A DNA stretch of 64,000 nucleotides from Labrys miyagiensis (lineage in GTDB: Bacteria > Pseudomonadota > Alphaproteobacteria > Rhizobiales > Labraceae): the NCBI RefSeq assembly GCF_030160835.1, contig NZ_BSPC01000024.1, forward strand, positions 1-64,000, written 5' to 3'. A program made the translations under genes and the position numbers. The notes beneath the pieces are model-generated. The model ran no database searches and was not told the origin of the DNA. It saw nothing but the letters and a program-made list of their open reading frames with translations. Below, in pieces: positions 9,545 to 17,320 of this stretch (positions are counted from its first letter, which is position 1; every line of letters begins with the position of its first letter).

Positions 9545-9784
9545 GGGGTCGGAACAAGATCTGTTCCCTCAGGCACGCTAAGCCAATAGCTCAGGTTTTC
9601 CAAACAGTTGAGAGGCCGCTCGTTCAGCTCCCTTTGAATTGCGTCAGGAAGACTTTGCCCTGCCTTTATGTCGAATGTCGTGTATTTCAGGCCTTTTCCA
9701 AGCCTTGCCTGCGAACTCGGATCATCCGGTCTGCATTTGGTTCCACTAAGCGTGTCTGAGGGAGCAAATCTTGTTCCGATCCCC
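9545..9784. repeat. Inverted-repeat element 2 (IS-derived, ~240 bp)
   Basis: Ends at 9545-9582 and 9784-9746 are inverted copies of each other. They share GGGRTCGGAACAAGAT, then CTCCCTCAG or a near match, then CACGCT. The outer 16 bases match those of element 1, so both belong to one family. Inside, on the minus strand, a reading contains AIQRELNERPLNCL, which weakly resembles the C-terminal ELNxRP block of IS30-family transposases. The element is therefore probably an internally deleted IS. The IS30 link is tentative. Confidence 0.55.
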
Positions 9785-9852
9785 ACTTCGCAGGATTGCC
9801 TCACTGCTGGCGGCGTAGTTCCATTCCTGTTCTCATGAGCGGTACGCAATGG

Positions 9853-10002
9853 TCACTTTCGTATCGTCACCCCAGTATGGTAGCTGATCTCCTCGGCCAT
9901 ACGCTTGAAGGCAACGCCGACCTCGCGGACCTCATCGCGGCTCAGTCGGGTCTCGATCGCCTCACGTAGGTTTTGAAGGAGATGGAAGCGGTCAGCGACC
10001 TC
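9853..10002 (-). pseudogene. ISL3-like transposase scrap
   Basis: About 50 codons read EVADRFHLLQNLREAIE, then VAFKRMAEEISYHTGV and a stop. ADRFHLLQNLRE resembles the catalytic-core block of ISL3-family transposases. Nothing upstream continues the frame, because the metalloprotease gene stops immediately next to it. It is a remnant whose presence supports repeated IS activity in this zone. The family call rests on one motif. Confidence 0.4.
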
Positions 10003-11013
10003 TCAGCGAGCACCACCAAGGCCGCCCGGCGCGGTCTTGACGAAGGGTGGCTTGGTCGAGCTCTCCGTCAGGCATTCGAAGGCGAAGCCTGCGTAACTGT
10101 CGGCGTTGAGGAGACGCGCCGCAGCGCCGAGAGGTACGATAAACGTGTCGTTGAACCAGCCGCGTCCATTGTCCTCGATCGACTCGCCGTCACGGCGACC
10201 GGTGAAATGCGATAGCTCGTGCATGATGATAAAGGCGCCGAAGTCCGGGCTGACTGAAGGCGCGAAGAAACCAAAGCCGAGGCGAATATGTCTCGCCGGA
10301 TTGTCCTCCCCGTTAATCAGCGGCGGCTCGAAAACACCCTCTGGCGTCGTGAGAGCGATCTTGGCGTTGTTCGGATCGACATCGAAGGCCTCGATTGCGC
10401 CAAACATGCCAAAAAGATCGGGCCGGTCTATTACGAACCCCATTTCGCTGAACGTTTCGAAAAGCGTAACACGAGCGGCGCTCTGCCCGGCCGGGTCGAG
10501 CCTATTAAGAAGAAAATGCCGGTTGAGCCTGTCTTCGGCGAGTGGAGCGGCACCCGGTCCGCCCGTAATAACGGCTGTGATGTTGCGCACGGCTGCCGAA
10601 AGCGCCGCTCTAGCGCGAGGCAAGACCAGAGCCAGCTTCGCATTGAGGTCAAATTTAGATTGCGGCGTCACAATCTGGTTGAGGTGAAGGATGGTCTTCT
10701 TACCGGGCTCCACGACACCATCGGGGTTGCCCATTTCTCTTACCTGCAGACGCTGGAAGTTGATGATCGCGGCCACGGTCTTTGGACCCACTATTCCATC
10801 GACAACCAGAAAGGGTATCGGCCCTCCCGGCAGTCCGTTGACGGTGACCTGATTGAGCGCCTCCTGAATGGTCTTGACGTCGTCCGGAAGATTGCGTGCC
10901 AGCGGGCCCTGACCAACCGGCTTAATAATCGATATCGCTCCGTCGAAAGCAGCAGGCAATTCGGACATCGGAATGCAACTGCCGACCGCCGGCATCATCA
11001 AAAATCGAGCCAT
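10003..11013 (-). CDS. Peptidoglycan-binding-domain metalloprotease-like protein
   Basis: 336 aa from ATG 11013 (GGAG 8 nt upstream; a GTG at 11022 is also possible). Residues about 40-105 form a PG_binding_1-like repeat (DDVKTIQEALNQV, VDGIVGPKTVAAIINFQ). The C-terminal half contains the zinc-protease motif HELSH within IIMHELSHFTG, followed about 35 residues later by a C-terminal acidic segment with E residues that could be the third ligand. No classical signal peptide is visible, so export by another route or a cytoplasmic role is open. The combination suggests a cell-wall-associated hydrolase or effector-like enzyme. Confidence 0.65.
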   Translation of the reverse strand: MARFLMMPAVGSCIPMSELPAAFDGAISIIKPVGQGPLARNLPDDVKTIQEALNQVTVNGLPGGPIPFLVVDGIVGPKTVAAIINFQRLQVREMGNPDGVVEPGKKTILHLNQIVTPQSKFDLNAKLALVLPRARAALSAAVRNITAVITGGPGAAPLAEDRLNRHFLLNRLDPAGQSAARVTLFETFSEMGFVIDRPDLFGMFGAIEAFDVDPNNAKIALTTPEGVFEPPLINGEDNPARHIRLGFGFFAPSVSPDFGAFIIMHELSHFTGRRDGESIEDNGRGWFNDTFIVPLGAAARLLNADSYAGFAFECLTESSTKPPFVKTAPGGLGGAR

Positions 11014-11345
11014 GGCTTGCACTCCGAGGAAATCTCCTTTGGAGGTTAGAACGACGCAAGCCCAAGTACAAATGTTTAGGCAGTCTGGTTGATTTACATT
11101 CGAGCAGCCATTGGCGCAGTTTCTCGGTTGTGGCTATTACGCCATTGGCGCCAATTGATCATGTTCCATCACTGATATTCATCAACCCCGACGCGCCGTG
11201 TTCTACCACTCAAGGTCAGAACAACGCATTGCGTAAGACACCATCCCGCGGCTCGCAGCTTAGGCGCATCTCGCAGCCAAACCAACGTCTCACACCGCGG
11301 GTCGAAGCATTCTTCTGGTCCACCAGCGCCCAGCCATGACAGACG
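11014..11345. other. Gene-free interval
   Basis: About 330 bases with mixed composition and no reading frame with a start, ribosome-binding site and recognisable product. The promoter of the metalloprotease gene should lie at its left end. Nothing else is supported. Confidence 0.45.
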
Positions 11346-11425
11346 TTATGCGAACTTTCTGATGTGACCCGGGCCCTTTGGATTATGTGCGCCGATAGCG
11401 TTGCAGAAAGATCCGTATCGTCTCT

Positions 11426-11638
11426 TCAATTGCTCCCTCGGGCGAGACCGCGGCACTGGTCGAGTACCACCTTCTCGACGTAGCGGCCGCCGTTGATGCT
11501 GACCATGCCGAAGACCTCGTCGCCGACCTTGAAGGCAGTGGCCGGCGCGCCGCACTTCTCGACGACGCCAGAGACGTTGCGCCCGAGTGTGTGCGGCAGG
11601 CGGTCTTCCTTGACCGCCGGGTACTTTTGAGGAGGTGG
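11426..11638 (-). pseudogene. Zinc-type alcohol dehydrogenase (GroES-like domain) fragment
   Basis: About 70 codons read LPHTLGRNVSGVVEKCG, then FKVGDEVFGM and GGRYVEKVVL, the GroES-like N-terminal half of MDR/quinone-oxidoreductase enzymes. No start and no NAD-binding domain are present. The fragment abuts, in a different frame, the end of the PPC-domain gene, so the two were joined by a deletion or illegitimate recombination near 11640. It is not expected to make an enzyme. Confidence 0.65.
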
Positions 11639-11639
11639 A

Positions 11640-11963
11640 GTCGCCGCGCGTCGACCCGTCCGACAGTCCGAACGCCATGTGGACATGCAGGCTCGCCTTG
11701 CCGTCGTCACCAATAGCCACGTCGCCGATGGCGCCCAGGACCTCGCACTGCTCGTCGACCGCGATCTCCTTGTAGGACTTGGTGGCAAAGTCGAACCAGC
11801 CGATAGTCGCACACGAGAACGCGCCGATCGCCGTCAGCGACGCGGCGGAAACGCCCTCCTCTCGGGCGAACTCCAGCAACGCGGAGAACGCTTCCCCGCC
11901 GTCGTCGAGCACGACAACGAGGATCTCGGCCCTGCCCTCTGCTGCAATCCGTTGGCTTTTCAA
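11640..11963 (-). pseudogene. PPC/DUF296-domain protein, 3' end replaced
   Basis: TTG at 11963 has GAGG 5 nt upstream and lies 7 nt after the copper-storage gene, so it looks co-transcribed. About 106 residues match the PPC (DUF296) fold: ILVVVLDDGGEAFSALLEFA, AIGAFSCATIGWFD and the metal-binding-like SLHVHMAFG. The domain normally continues with a GGHLLEA-type strand. Here it is cut after DGSTRG and reads on into out-of-frame dehydrogenase DNA as far as 11346. A truncated or chimeric protein of 205 residues could be made, but its tail is Arg-rich nonsense. Confidence 0.65.
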
Positions 11964-11970
11964 GTCAGCC

Positions 11971-12300
11971 TCACGCTGCCATGGCGCTGCAGGACTCGGC
12001 GCAGGCTCGGCAGGCCGCGACGCATTCCTCCATGCCGTCGAGCCGTTCGCAGTCTTTTGCGCACTCCGCGCAGATCTCGGCGCACTCCCGGCAGGTGTGC
12101 TTGTGATGCGGCGAGGAGATCAGCATGAAGTGCGCCGAGGTCCGGCATATCTCCGCGCAGGCCATCATCAGCCGGAAGTGCGCTGGCGCTACGTGCTCGC
12201 CGCCGTTCTCCAGGCAGTGATTCATGGCCATGCCGAGACAGGTCTTGTAGCAGTTCAGGCAGACGTCGACGGACTTTTGCATTTCCGGGGACAAAGCCAT
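11971..12300 (-). CDS. Four-helix-bundle copper-storage protein (Csp3-like, DUF326)
   Basis: 109 aa from ATG 12300, with AGGTG 6 nt upstream. It is strongly Cys-rich, in the heptad-like CxxxC spacing of Csp proteins: VDVCLNCYKTCLGMAMNHC, then CAEIC, CRECAEICAECAKDC, CVAACRACAESC. The Cys residues line the core of a four-helix bundle and bind many Cu(I) ions. There is no Tat or Sec signal, so it resembles cytosolic Csp3 rather than exported Csp1. The following PPC-domain gene is broken. The role would be copper buffering or detoxification. Confidence 0.9.
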   Translation of the reverse strand: MALSPEMQKSVDVCLNCYKTCLGMAMNHCLENGGEHVAPAHFRLMMACAEICRTSAHFMLISSPHHKHTCRECAEICAECAKDCERLDGMEECVAACRACAESCSAMAA

Positions 12301-12666
12301 ATTGCACCTCGCGCGGATTTTCACAGTAACGCCCCGCCGCTCGCGTGGTTCCTGAGAGGCCATTGCGGAGCAACTTTGAAGGAGCCGGGCGGGCGCGGCG
12401 TAATTTTTCGCGATGGCCAAGCACGACGTGGACACGTGCTATCGCGCCTACATGGTTCATACGCGCGAAGGCATCATAGCTCGCGCGCATCGCCCGGATC
12501 GCGAGCCGACAGAAATGATCGTGAGAGTGCTCAAGAGCGGTTCACATGCAGAAGCGCAGGATCTTGCCGGGAACAACGGACAGGACACCAGGGGCAGGCT
12601 TCATACCTGAAGTGCGGCCGTCATAACAACGGGCTGGCTAGTATGGGAAAGACGATCACCGCCTGA
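12301..12666. other. Gene-free interval
   Basis: About 365 bases upstream of the copper-storage gene. Frames extending the Csp reading upstream (to 12435) lack conservation and a ribosome-binding site. A promoter for the Csp gene is expected here, but I could not identify a copper-regulator box with confidence. Confidence 0.4.
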
Positions 12667-12876
12667 TCACATAGGCAATGTTACTTCAGCAATCGCTCCG
12701 CATACCTCCTCAACTCGGTCACAGGCGGTGAGCGCAAGTGCAATGAATTGCGCGCCTTCTTCCGCGGTGTCGACAACCTTGGATTCGACGACGCTATCGG
12801 TCTGATCGAAAACAAGTGCCACGATCGGCATGCAAGGGCTAATGCTCTCGTAGACGTAGCCTCGCAAGGAACCCAT
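12667..12876 (-). CDS. Small conserved-looking hypothetical protein
   Basis: 69 aa. ATG 12876 is preceded by GGGAGG at 8 nt, a strong ribosome-binding site. The sequence (PIVALVFDQTDSVVESKVVDTAEEG and so on) looks like a small alpha/beta cytoplasmic protein without membrane segments. No family recognised. The gene stands alone between longer non-coding stretches. Confidence 0.5.
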   Translation of the reverse strand: MGSLRGYVYESISPCMPIVALVFDQTDSVVESKVVDTAEEGAQFIALALTACDRVEEVCGAIAEVTLPM

Positions 12877-13544
12877 TTAGCAGGCCTCCCAGTACGCCAC
12901 GCGCGCCTGCATTTCGCGGGTCGTGGCAGTAATCAAAGGCACGGAATCATGAGATGATAGCGCCCCTGTAACAGTTCTTACACATTTTCTTCCTGAATGT
13001 GTACCTATTTGATAAGGAGCCGTAAGCCTGGAACCTATCCGTCGCATTCGCCATTGCCGACTATTTCCACCACACCCACGGCAGCCTGCTTCCTCTCCGA
13101 GCGGAGCGAGCAAAAAAAGCGCGCCGCAAGCGGCGTCGCGCCAGGCGCTTCTCGTGCCATCGGAGGGGCAGCAGAATCAGGCTGGAGAAAATCATTGGAT
13201 GCCCTCTAATTCACAACCTCCCATTTCTTGCGGCGGCCTGGCGGTTATCGGCTGAGCGCTCACGAAAACCGCCAGGCCCGGTCGGGCGAGGTCAATCTAC
13301 CGACGCGGCTACAACGCCTCGTAGCGCATTTTGTTGCGCGGCGGATCTGCAATGGGTGAGCGGCGATTTTGCAGCGGCCGAATGGGCGTGGCTAGATTAC
13401 CTCAAGCCCTCGTCCCTGCTACCAACGAGGTTAACTCACCAAGACAACTTATTTTCCTTTGGTATTCAAAGGACAATAGGAATTTCTCACGGGCGTGCCA
13501 TAACTAAGACAGGCTGAATTGTGCCATTGGTTAGGGAAGAAGAA
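12877..13544. other. Gene-free interval with long hairpin
   Basis: About 670 bases with no supported gene. It contains the 12-bp inverted repeat at 13235-13278, described separately. The last 60 bases (AT-rich, upstream of 13545) should contain the promoter of the Tyr/His-rich protein gene. Confidence 0.5.
13235..13278. repeat. Perfect 12-bp inverted repeat with inner palindrome
   Basis: GGCCTGGCGGTT at 13235-13246 is followed 20 nt later by its exact reverse complement at 13267-13278. The loop itself contains the palindrome TGAGCGCTCA (13252-13261). The structure could be a terminator without a U tract, a structured RNA, or a cruciform or recombination site. No gene ends nearby. Confidence 0.6.
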
Positions 13545-13841
13545 ATGCGCCTTTCCATCAGAGCGTTGTTCGCCGCTACTATGATAGTGTTGGGATTGGC
13601 AATCGCGTCAACACCATCCTCGGCATTGACCGTCGCACCAATTGATAGTTCGAAACAAGCGACGGGCGAGCACAGCAGCCCTGGCCCGACCCAACAGGCA
13701 TATTATTACTACAGACGCCACTACTATCATCATTACTACGTACACCACTATTATTATCATCCTCACTATTATCATCGGTATTACTACAGACCGCATATCT
13801 ATTATTATCACCCTCATCGCTATTATTACTATAGGTATTGA
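13545..13841 (+). CDS. Secreted Tyr/His-rich protein
   Basis: 98 aa from ATG 13545, with GGGAAGAAG upstream. Residues 1 to about 28 are a Sec signal peptide (LFAATMIVLGLAIASTPSSA). A short polar linker leads to a tail of about 45 residues made almost only of Tyr and His with a few Arg and Pro. Such tails occur in small exported alphaproteobacterial proteins and could bind metal ions. The stop codon at 13839-13841 lies at, or is created by, the junction with the permease fragment that follows, so the original C-terminus may have been longer. Confidence 0.65.
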   Translation: MRLSIRALFAATMIVLGLAIASTPSSALTVAPIDSSKQATGEHSSPGPTQQAYYYYRRHYYHHYYVHHYYYHPHYYHRYYYRPHIYYYHPHRYYYYRY

Positions 13842-13842
13842 T

Positions 13843-14505
13843 GTGTTGATCACGCTCGGCTTCGGCTGGGCCGTCGGCATGTTTCATGCTTTCGGTATCG
13901 TCCAGCTCGGCCTGCCGCCCTTCATCATGACATTGGCTTCGTTGCAGGTGCTGTTCGGCGCAGGCCTCCTGATCACCAACGGCGCCAGCATCAATATAAC
14001 CAACGACGCCTTCACGCAGTTTTCCCGCAACGACTTTCTTGGTGTCCCCAATCTCTTCTGGATGGTCATCGTTGTCGCGATACCGGCCTATATCTTTCTT
14101 CATCACAGCCGCTGGGGTCGCTATCTCTATGCAATTGGCTCCAATATGGAGGCTGCGCGGCTGAGCGGCGTCAACACCCGTCTGATGATCTACATTGCCT
14201 ACTCACTGTCGGCCTTCTGCGCGGCCTTTGTTGGCATCCTGCTGGCGCAACGCATCGGTACCGGCAATGCTACCCAGGGGCAGGGCTGGGAGCTTAAGGC
14301 TATCGCCTCATCCGTCATTGGCGGAACCAGTTTGTTTGGTGCCGTCGGCTCGGTACTCGGGCCACTGGTGGGATCCTTCCTGCTGACGACCATTAACAAT
14401 GGCGCCAATTTACTCAGCATCAACTCCTTCTGGCAGTTCATCATCACCGGCGGCCTGATTATCGTGATCGTCTATTTTGATGGTCTTAGACGGAGACGGG
14501 GCTAG
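13843..14505 (+). pseudogene. 5'-truncated sugar ABC permease (RbsC-like)
   Basis: About 221 codons match the C-terminal two thirds of CUT2/RbsC permeases: GLPPFIMTLASLQVLFGAGL, then WGRYLYAIGSNMEAARLSGV and IGGTSLFGAVGSVLGPLVG. The first helices are missing and there is no start or ribosome-binding site at the homology boundary. The same frame is open upstream through the Tyr/His-rich gene read one base off, where it gives an Ile/Thr-rich hydrophobic stretch, so a 287-residue chimera starting at 13642 is theoretically possible. No partner ATPase or binding protein is adjacent. Confidence 0.75.
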
Positions 14506-14595
14506 GCCGTGCGGGTCTGGAGCCGGCCGGTCTGGCACAGCTCACCAGACATCTTTTGATGTTGTCAGGGTCGCCGCATTATCCGCCGTCCGATA

Positions 14596-15111
14596 TTATT
14601 CGGCGGACAACTTGGCTGGCGAAGCAAATGCCGCGAGCTTGCTTTGCCTGCGCAAATGAATGATTTGGGCCGTCAGGCCAACAATGAGAATGACGAGAAG
14701 GCTGGCTTGAGAGCCGAGGAGCAACGGTGAGTTCAGATCGGTGACTAGGGGGTGGCCGTCTGGCACGCGGCGCAGGATTTCGGTCACGGTCGGCAACATC
14801 AGCAGAAATGCCGTCAGGCTGAGGAAGAGCGTCTCGAGGTACTTGCACGCTCGCCCAAAGCTCGGGATCCGACCGATGATATATCCGGCGAGCAGCAGCA
14901 GGATCGTTACCGCACCAATCCCATAGCTCACCGGCTGATGCGCGACGAGGAATACCGTAACCGCGCCGATCAACATCGAGACGAAATAAGCGACCCCGGG
15001 CCTTGAGCGAGGCACAATCCGTCCGTGGCGAGCAAACATATAGATAGCCAAGGGAATTGCGGGCAAGCTGCCGAGCGTATGCACCCAGCCGATAGGTGAG
15101 ATTCCAAACAT
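14596..15111 (-). CDS. Multi-helix membrane protein of unknown function
   Basis: 171 aa from ATG 15111, preceded by AAGGAGACGGAG. Four or five hydrophobic helices: about residues 10-25, 40-58, 64-82, 90-108 and 135-152. A Pro/Arg loop follows helix 1. The layout resembles DUF2306-type small membrane proteins, but I cannot assign a family. It lies downstream of and in the same direction as the 15793 gene, so the two may form a TetR-controlled operon. Confidence 0.65.
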   Translation of the reverse strand: MFGISPIGWVHTLGSLPAIPLAIYMFARHGRIVPRSRPGVAYFVSMLIGAVTVFLVAHQPVSYGIGAVTILLLLAGYIIGRIPSFGRACKYLETLFLSLTAFLLMLPTVTEILRRVPDGHPLVTDLNSPLLLGSQASLLVILIVGLTAQIIHLRRQSKLAAFASPAKLSAE

Positions 15112-15217
15112 CTCCGTCTCCTTCGTGTTCAGTATGAGGTCGATAATTCAGCGAGTGAGGCGGTGCCGGCTGGCAACACGTCCGATCGGTTCAGCGATAG
15201 CTGTGATGGGATCGGGC

Positions 15218-15793
15218 CTACGTGGCCCTCCTCCGCAGTTGGCTCACGGTCAGCCATATGGCTGAAAGCAGGAAATAGGACGCACCTACTGCTGCATAGC
15301 CGGCCACGTTGGTGATGGATTGAGGCATCGGCATTCGCGCCTGAACGATGAAGAATGTGCCTGCCAGCGCGGATTGCGCTCCACTCAAGATCATCGCCCA
15401 CTGCCCGTCGTGGCTTTTCCAACGGCGGGCTGCAGTGCCGAGTTGAAGCAAGCCGGACAGGATTGCCCAGAGGCCGAACACCCCGATCACCCAATTCATG
15501 CTCATCGTCAGTGCGAGAATGACTGCGAGTGTTGTCGCCGCACTGACGACGACATTGATCATCTGCGTGCGATTGCGGCTCAATCCTCCGCTACGCAACG
15601 CATCGATGTAATTGGCCAGAGCGTCCCATGCGGGATATGCCACCAGCAAAACCGCTCCGATGGGCGAGGATTGCTGCCCGATAGTAAATGCGGCCACCAC
15701 CCACAGAGCGGAAAACGCTGTGCGAACAGAAAAGTAGCGCTTCAACCATTGCTCTTGGCTGGCAGGAGCGAAATTCGGTCGGTTGTTCGTCAT
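15218..15793 (-). CDS. Six-helix membrane protein, HdeD/DUF308-like
   Basis: 191 aa from ATG 15793 (GGAAGGA upstream). It has about six evenly spaced hydrophobic segments with small loops, as in HdeD/DUF308 proteins: TAFSALWVVAAFTIG, GAVLLVAYPAWDALANY, VVVSAATTLAVILALTM, WVIGVFGLWAILSG, AMILSGAQSALAGTFF and GYAAVGASYFLLSAIWL. A copy of the TetR-operator-like sequence (15805-15820) lies directly upstream of the ribosome-binding site, so this is the likely target of the neighbouring TetR. Its role is unknown, possibly stress related. Confidence 0.7.
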   Translation of the reverse strand: MTNNRPNFAPASQEQWLKRYFSVRTAFSALWVVAAFTIGQQSSPIGAVLLVAYPAWDALANYIDALRSGGLSRNRTQMINVVVSAATTLAVILALTMSMNWVIGVFGLWAILSGLLQLGTAARRWKSHDGQWAMILSGAQSALAGTFFIVQARMPMPQSITNVAGYAAVGASYFLLSAIWLTVSQLRRRAT

Positions 15794-15804
15794 CGAGATT
15801 CCTT

Positions 15805-15820
15805 CCAACTAGTAGGTAGC
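15805..15820. promoter_or_regulatory. Putative TetR operator, target gene
   Basis: On the minus strand this 16-mer reads GCTACCTACTAGTTGG and matches 13 of 16 bases of the site upstream of the TetR gene (16477-16492). It sits just upstream of the ribosome-binding site of the 15793 gene, where repressor binding would block expression. Inferred from sequence similarity between the two sites. Confidence 0.55.
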
Positions 15821-15884
15821 CAATGAGGACAAGCTCCGCCGGCTACTTCAAACGTCTGATCCGGCGCCAGCAGAGCCCGACGTT

Positions 15885-16469
15885 TCACACCGGCAAAGCG
15901 AGCCGCTCCAACAGCGGGCCTGTCACGACGCCGAAGATCTTCGTATCACCATAGGCTCTCGCCGAAAGCATCGCCCCGTGAACCGTCGCCATGAATGCCT
16001 CGGCCTCGGCGCGTGGGGTATGGGTCAGTTGAAGTTGGCCGTGCCGCGCGCCGCGCTCCATCACGGAGGTCAGCCACTCCGATAGCGAGCGGAAATGTGC
16101 CCTGACCTCCAATCCAACTTCCTCCGGCAGGACGGGGAGTTGGCCTGCCAACAGCGCGCAGACACAAAACGGAGCGCTGGCGTCCGCGATGCACGCTTCC
16201 CAATAACCAACGTAGGACCGGAGCTGTTCGAACGGATTGGACACCTGAAGTTCGAGATTGGCGATCCCCGCTTCAGCTTCCTCCCGATAGCGTGCAACCA
16301 ACGTCCGAACCAGATCGACCTTGCTTGGGAAATGGTGATGGATGCTCGCCTTACGAATACCGACCACATCCGCAATGTCGGCATAACTGAAACCGTTATA
16401 GCCGCCAGCGACGATCAGCGAACGCGCGCAAGCCAGGATGTCATCGGAGGTGGTCGACAAATTACTCAT
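15885..16469 (-). CDS. TetR/AcrR family transcriptional repressor
   Basis: 194 aa. The N-terminal helix-turn-helix spans about residues 8-55 (ILACARSLIVAGGYNGFSYADIADVVGIRKASIHHHFPSK in outline). A TetR_C-type ligand-binding domain follows, with WEACIADASAPFCVCALLAG. Two Cys residues two apart (FCVCAL) could sense thiol-reactive compounds. The ATG at 16469 lies next to an inverted repeat, indicating autoregulation. The nearest likely target is the membrane-protein pair downstream (15793, 15111). Confidence 0.92.
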   Translation of the reverse strand: MSNLSTTSDDILACARSLIVAGGYNGFSYADIADVVGIRKASIHHHFPSKVDLVRTLVARYREEAEAGIANLELQVSNPFEQLRSYVGYWEACIADASAPFCVCALLAGQLPVLPEEVGLEVRAHFRSLSEWLTSVMERGARHGQLQLTHTPRAEAEAFMATVHGAMLSARAYGDTKIFGVVTGPLLERLALPV

Positions 16470-16476
16470 GCCGTTA

Positions 16477-16492
16477 CCTACCTTCTAGTAGG
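16477..16492. promoter_or_regulatory. Putative TetR operator, own promoter
   Basis: CCTACCTTCTAGTAGG contains the inverted repeat CCTAC-6-GTAGG and lies immediately upstream of the TetR start codon. A related 16-mer occurs at 15805-15820. Together they define a likely operator core CTACCTNCTAGTNGG. Confidence 0.6.
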
Positions 16493-16562
16493 ATGGCTGT
16501 CAAGTCCTTTTTGGGCTGAGCGACAAACTACCGATGCCGCCACCTCCGCTATCGTCTTGTCC

Positions 16563-16654
16563 TAGAGCAAAATGCGTTCAGGCAGGAGCTGATTTTTAAA
16601 TTAACTTACTGGTATCAAAAGCATTTTGCGATTCTTGGTGATCCGATCTGAAAG
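16563..16654 (+). repeat. Dispersed intergenic repeat, family 2, copy 1
   Basis: Begins TAGAGCAAAATGC and ends with GCATTTTGCGATTCTTGGTGATCCGAT and CTGAAAG. The same beginning and end occur at 58699-58800 around a divergent middle. The ends are partly complementary (GCAAAATGC with GCATTTTGC), so the RNA would fold into a hairpin. The IS630 element is inserted directly at its right end. Confidence 0.65.
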
Positions 16655-16744
16655 TAATACCAGGCCGCGTTGAGTTTGACTCGGGGCTTCCCAAATCAGC
16701 GAACCTTTGATTCGATGTGAGACTTGGATCGAGGAGGGTTTGCT

Positions 16745-17290
16745 ATGCCTCTGGAGATTACGCGTACTGAGCATACGGCCGAAGAGCTCCGCGCGCTGAG
16801 TAGCCGCTGCTCGGACGGGGCGCAGGTCCGTCGCATTTTGGCGATAGCGCTGGTTCTTGAGGGGCGCGGGCGGATGGAGGCGGCCAGCCTCAACGGCATG
16901 GATCGGCAGACCTTGCGCGATTGGGTGCACCGCTACAATGACGGTGGCCTGGAAGCTCTGAAGTCGCGCCGCAATCCTGGCCGTGCCCCCGCCTTGACCC
17001 CGCTGCAGAAGGCGGAACTGCTCGATCTGGTGCTGGCGGGGCCCGATCCGGACATCCACGGTGTGGTTCGTTGGCGCTGCGTCGACCTTCAAGCGGAGGT
17101 GGAGCGGCGGTTCTCGGTCAAGGTGCATGAGAACACGATCGCCCGCTGGCTACATGAACTGGGCCTGACGCGCCTGCAACCGCGGCCCTATCATCCCAAG
17201 AAAGACCCTGAGGCCGAGGAGGCATTTAAAAAAACTTCACCGATCTGGTCAAAGCCGCACTCCCCCAAACCGCACAGGCTCGGCCGCTAG
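16745..17290 (+). pseudogene. IS630 transposase, N-terminal part (orfA)
   Basis: Starts at ATG 16745 behind GAGGAGG. It contains the helix-turn-helix DNA-binding region (ASLNGMDRQTLRDWVHRYND, then GLEALKSRRNPGR) and a second wHTH (VHENTIARWLHELGL). The frame meets a run of seven A at 17228-17234; a -1 slip there would lead into the catalytic part, as in related two-frame IS630 elements. Without the slip it stops at 17290. Confidence 0.85.
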
Positions 17291-17320
17291 AAATCTGGTT
17301 TCGCTACGCGTCCTTCGGAT

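Noticed and set aside
9490-9849. 119-codon minus-strand frame as an intact gene
   Set aside because: It runs through both inverted repeats of element 2, so it is better explained as remnant sequence of a mobile element than as a gene.
13579-14106. Minus-strand Asp/Asn/Ser-rich frame opposite the Tyr/His gene
   Set aside because: It is the reverse reading of TAT/CAT-type codons and of the permease remnant, with no start signal or family match.
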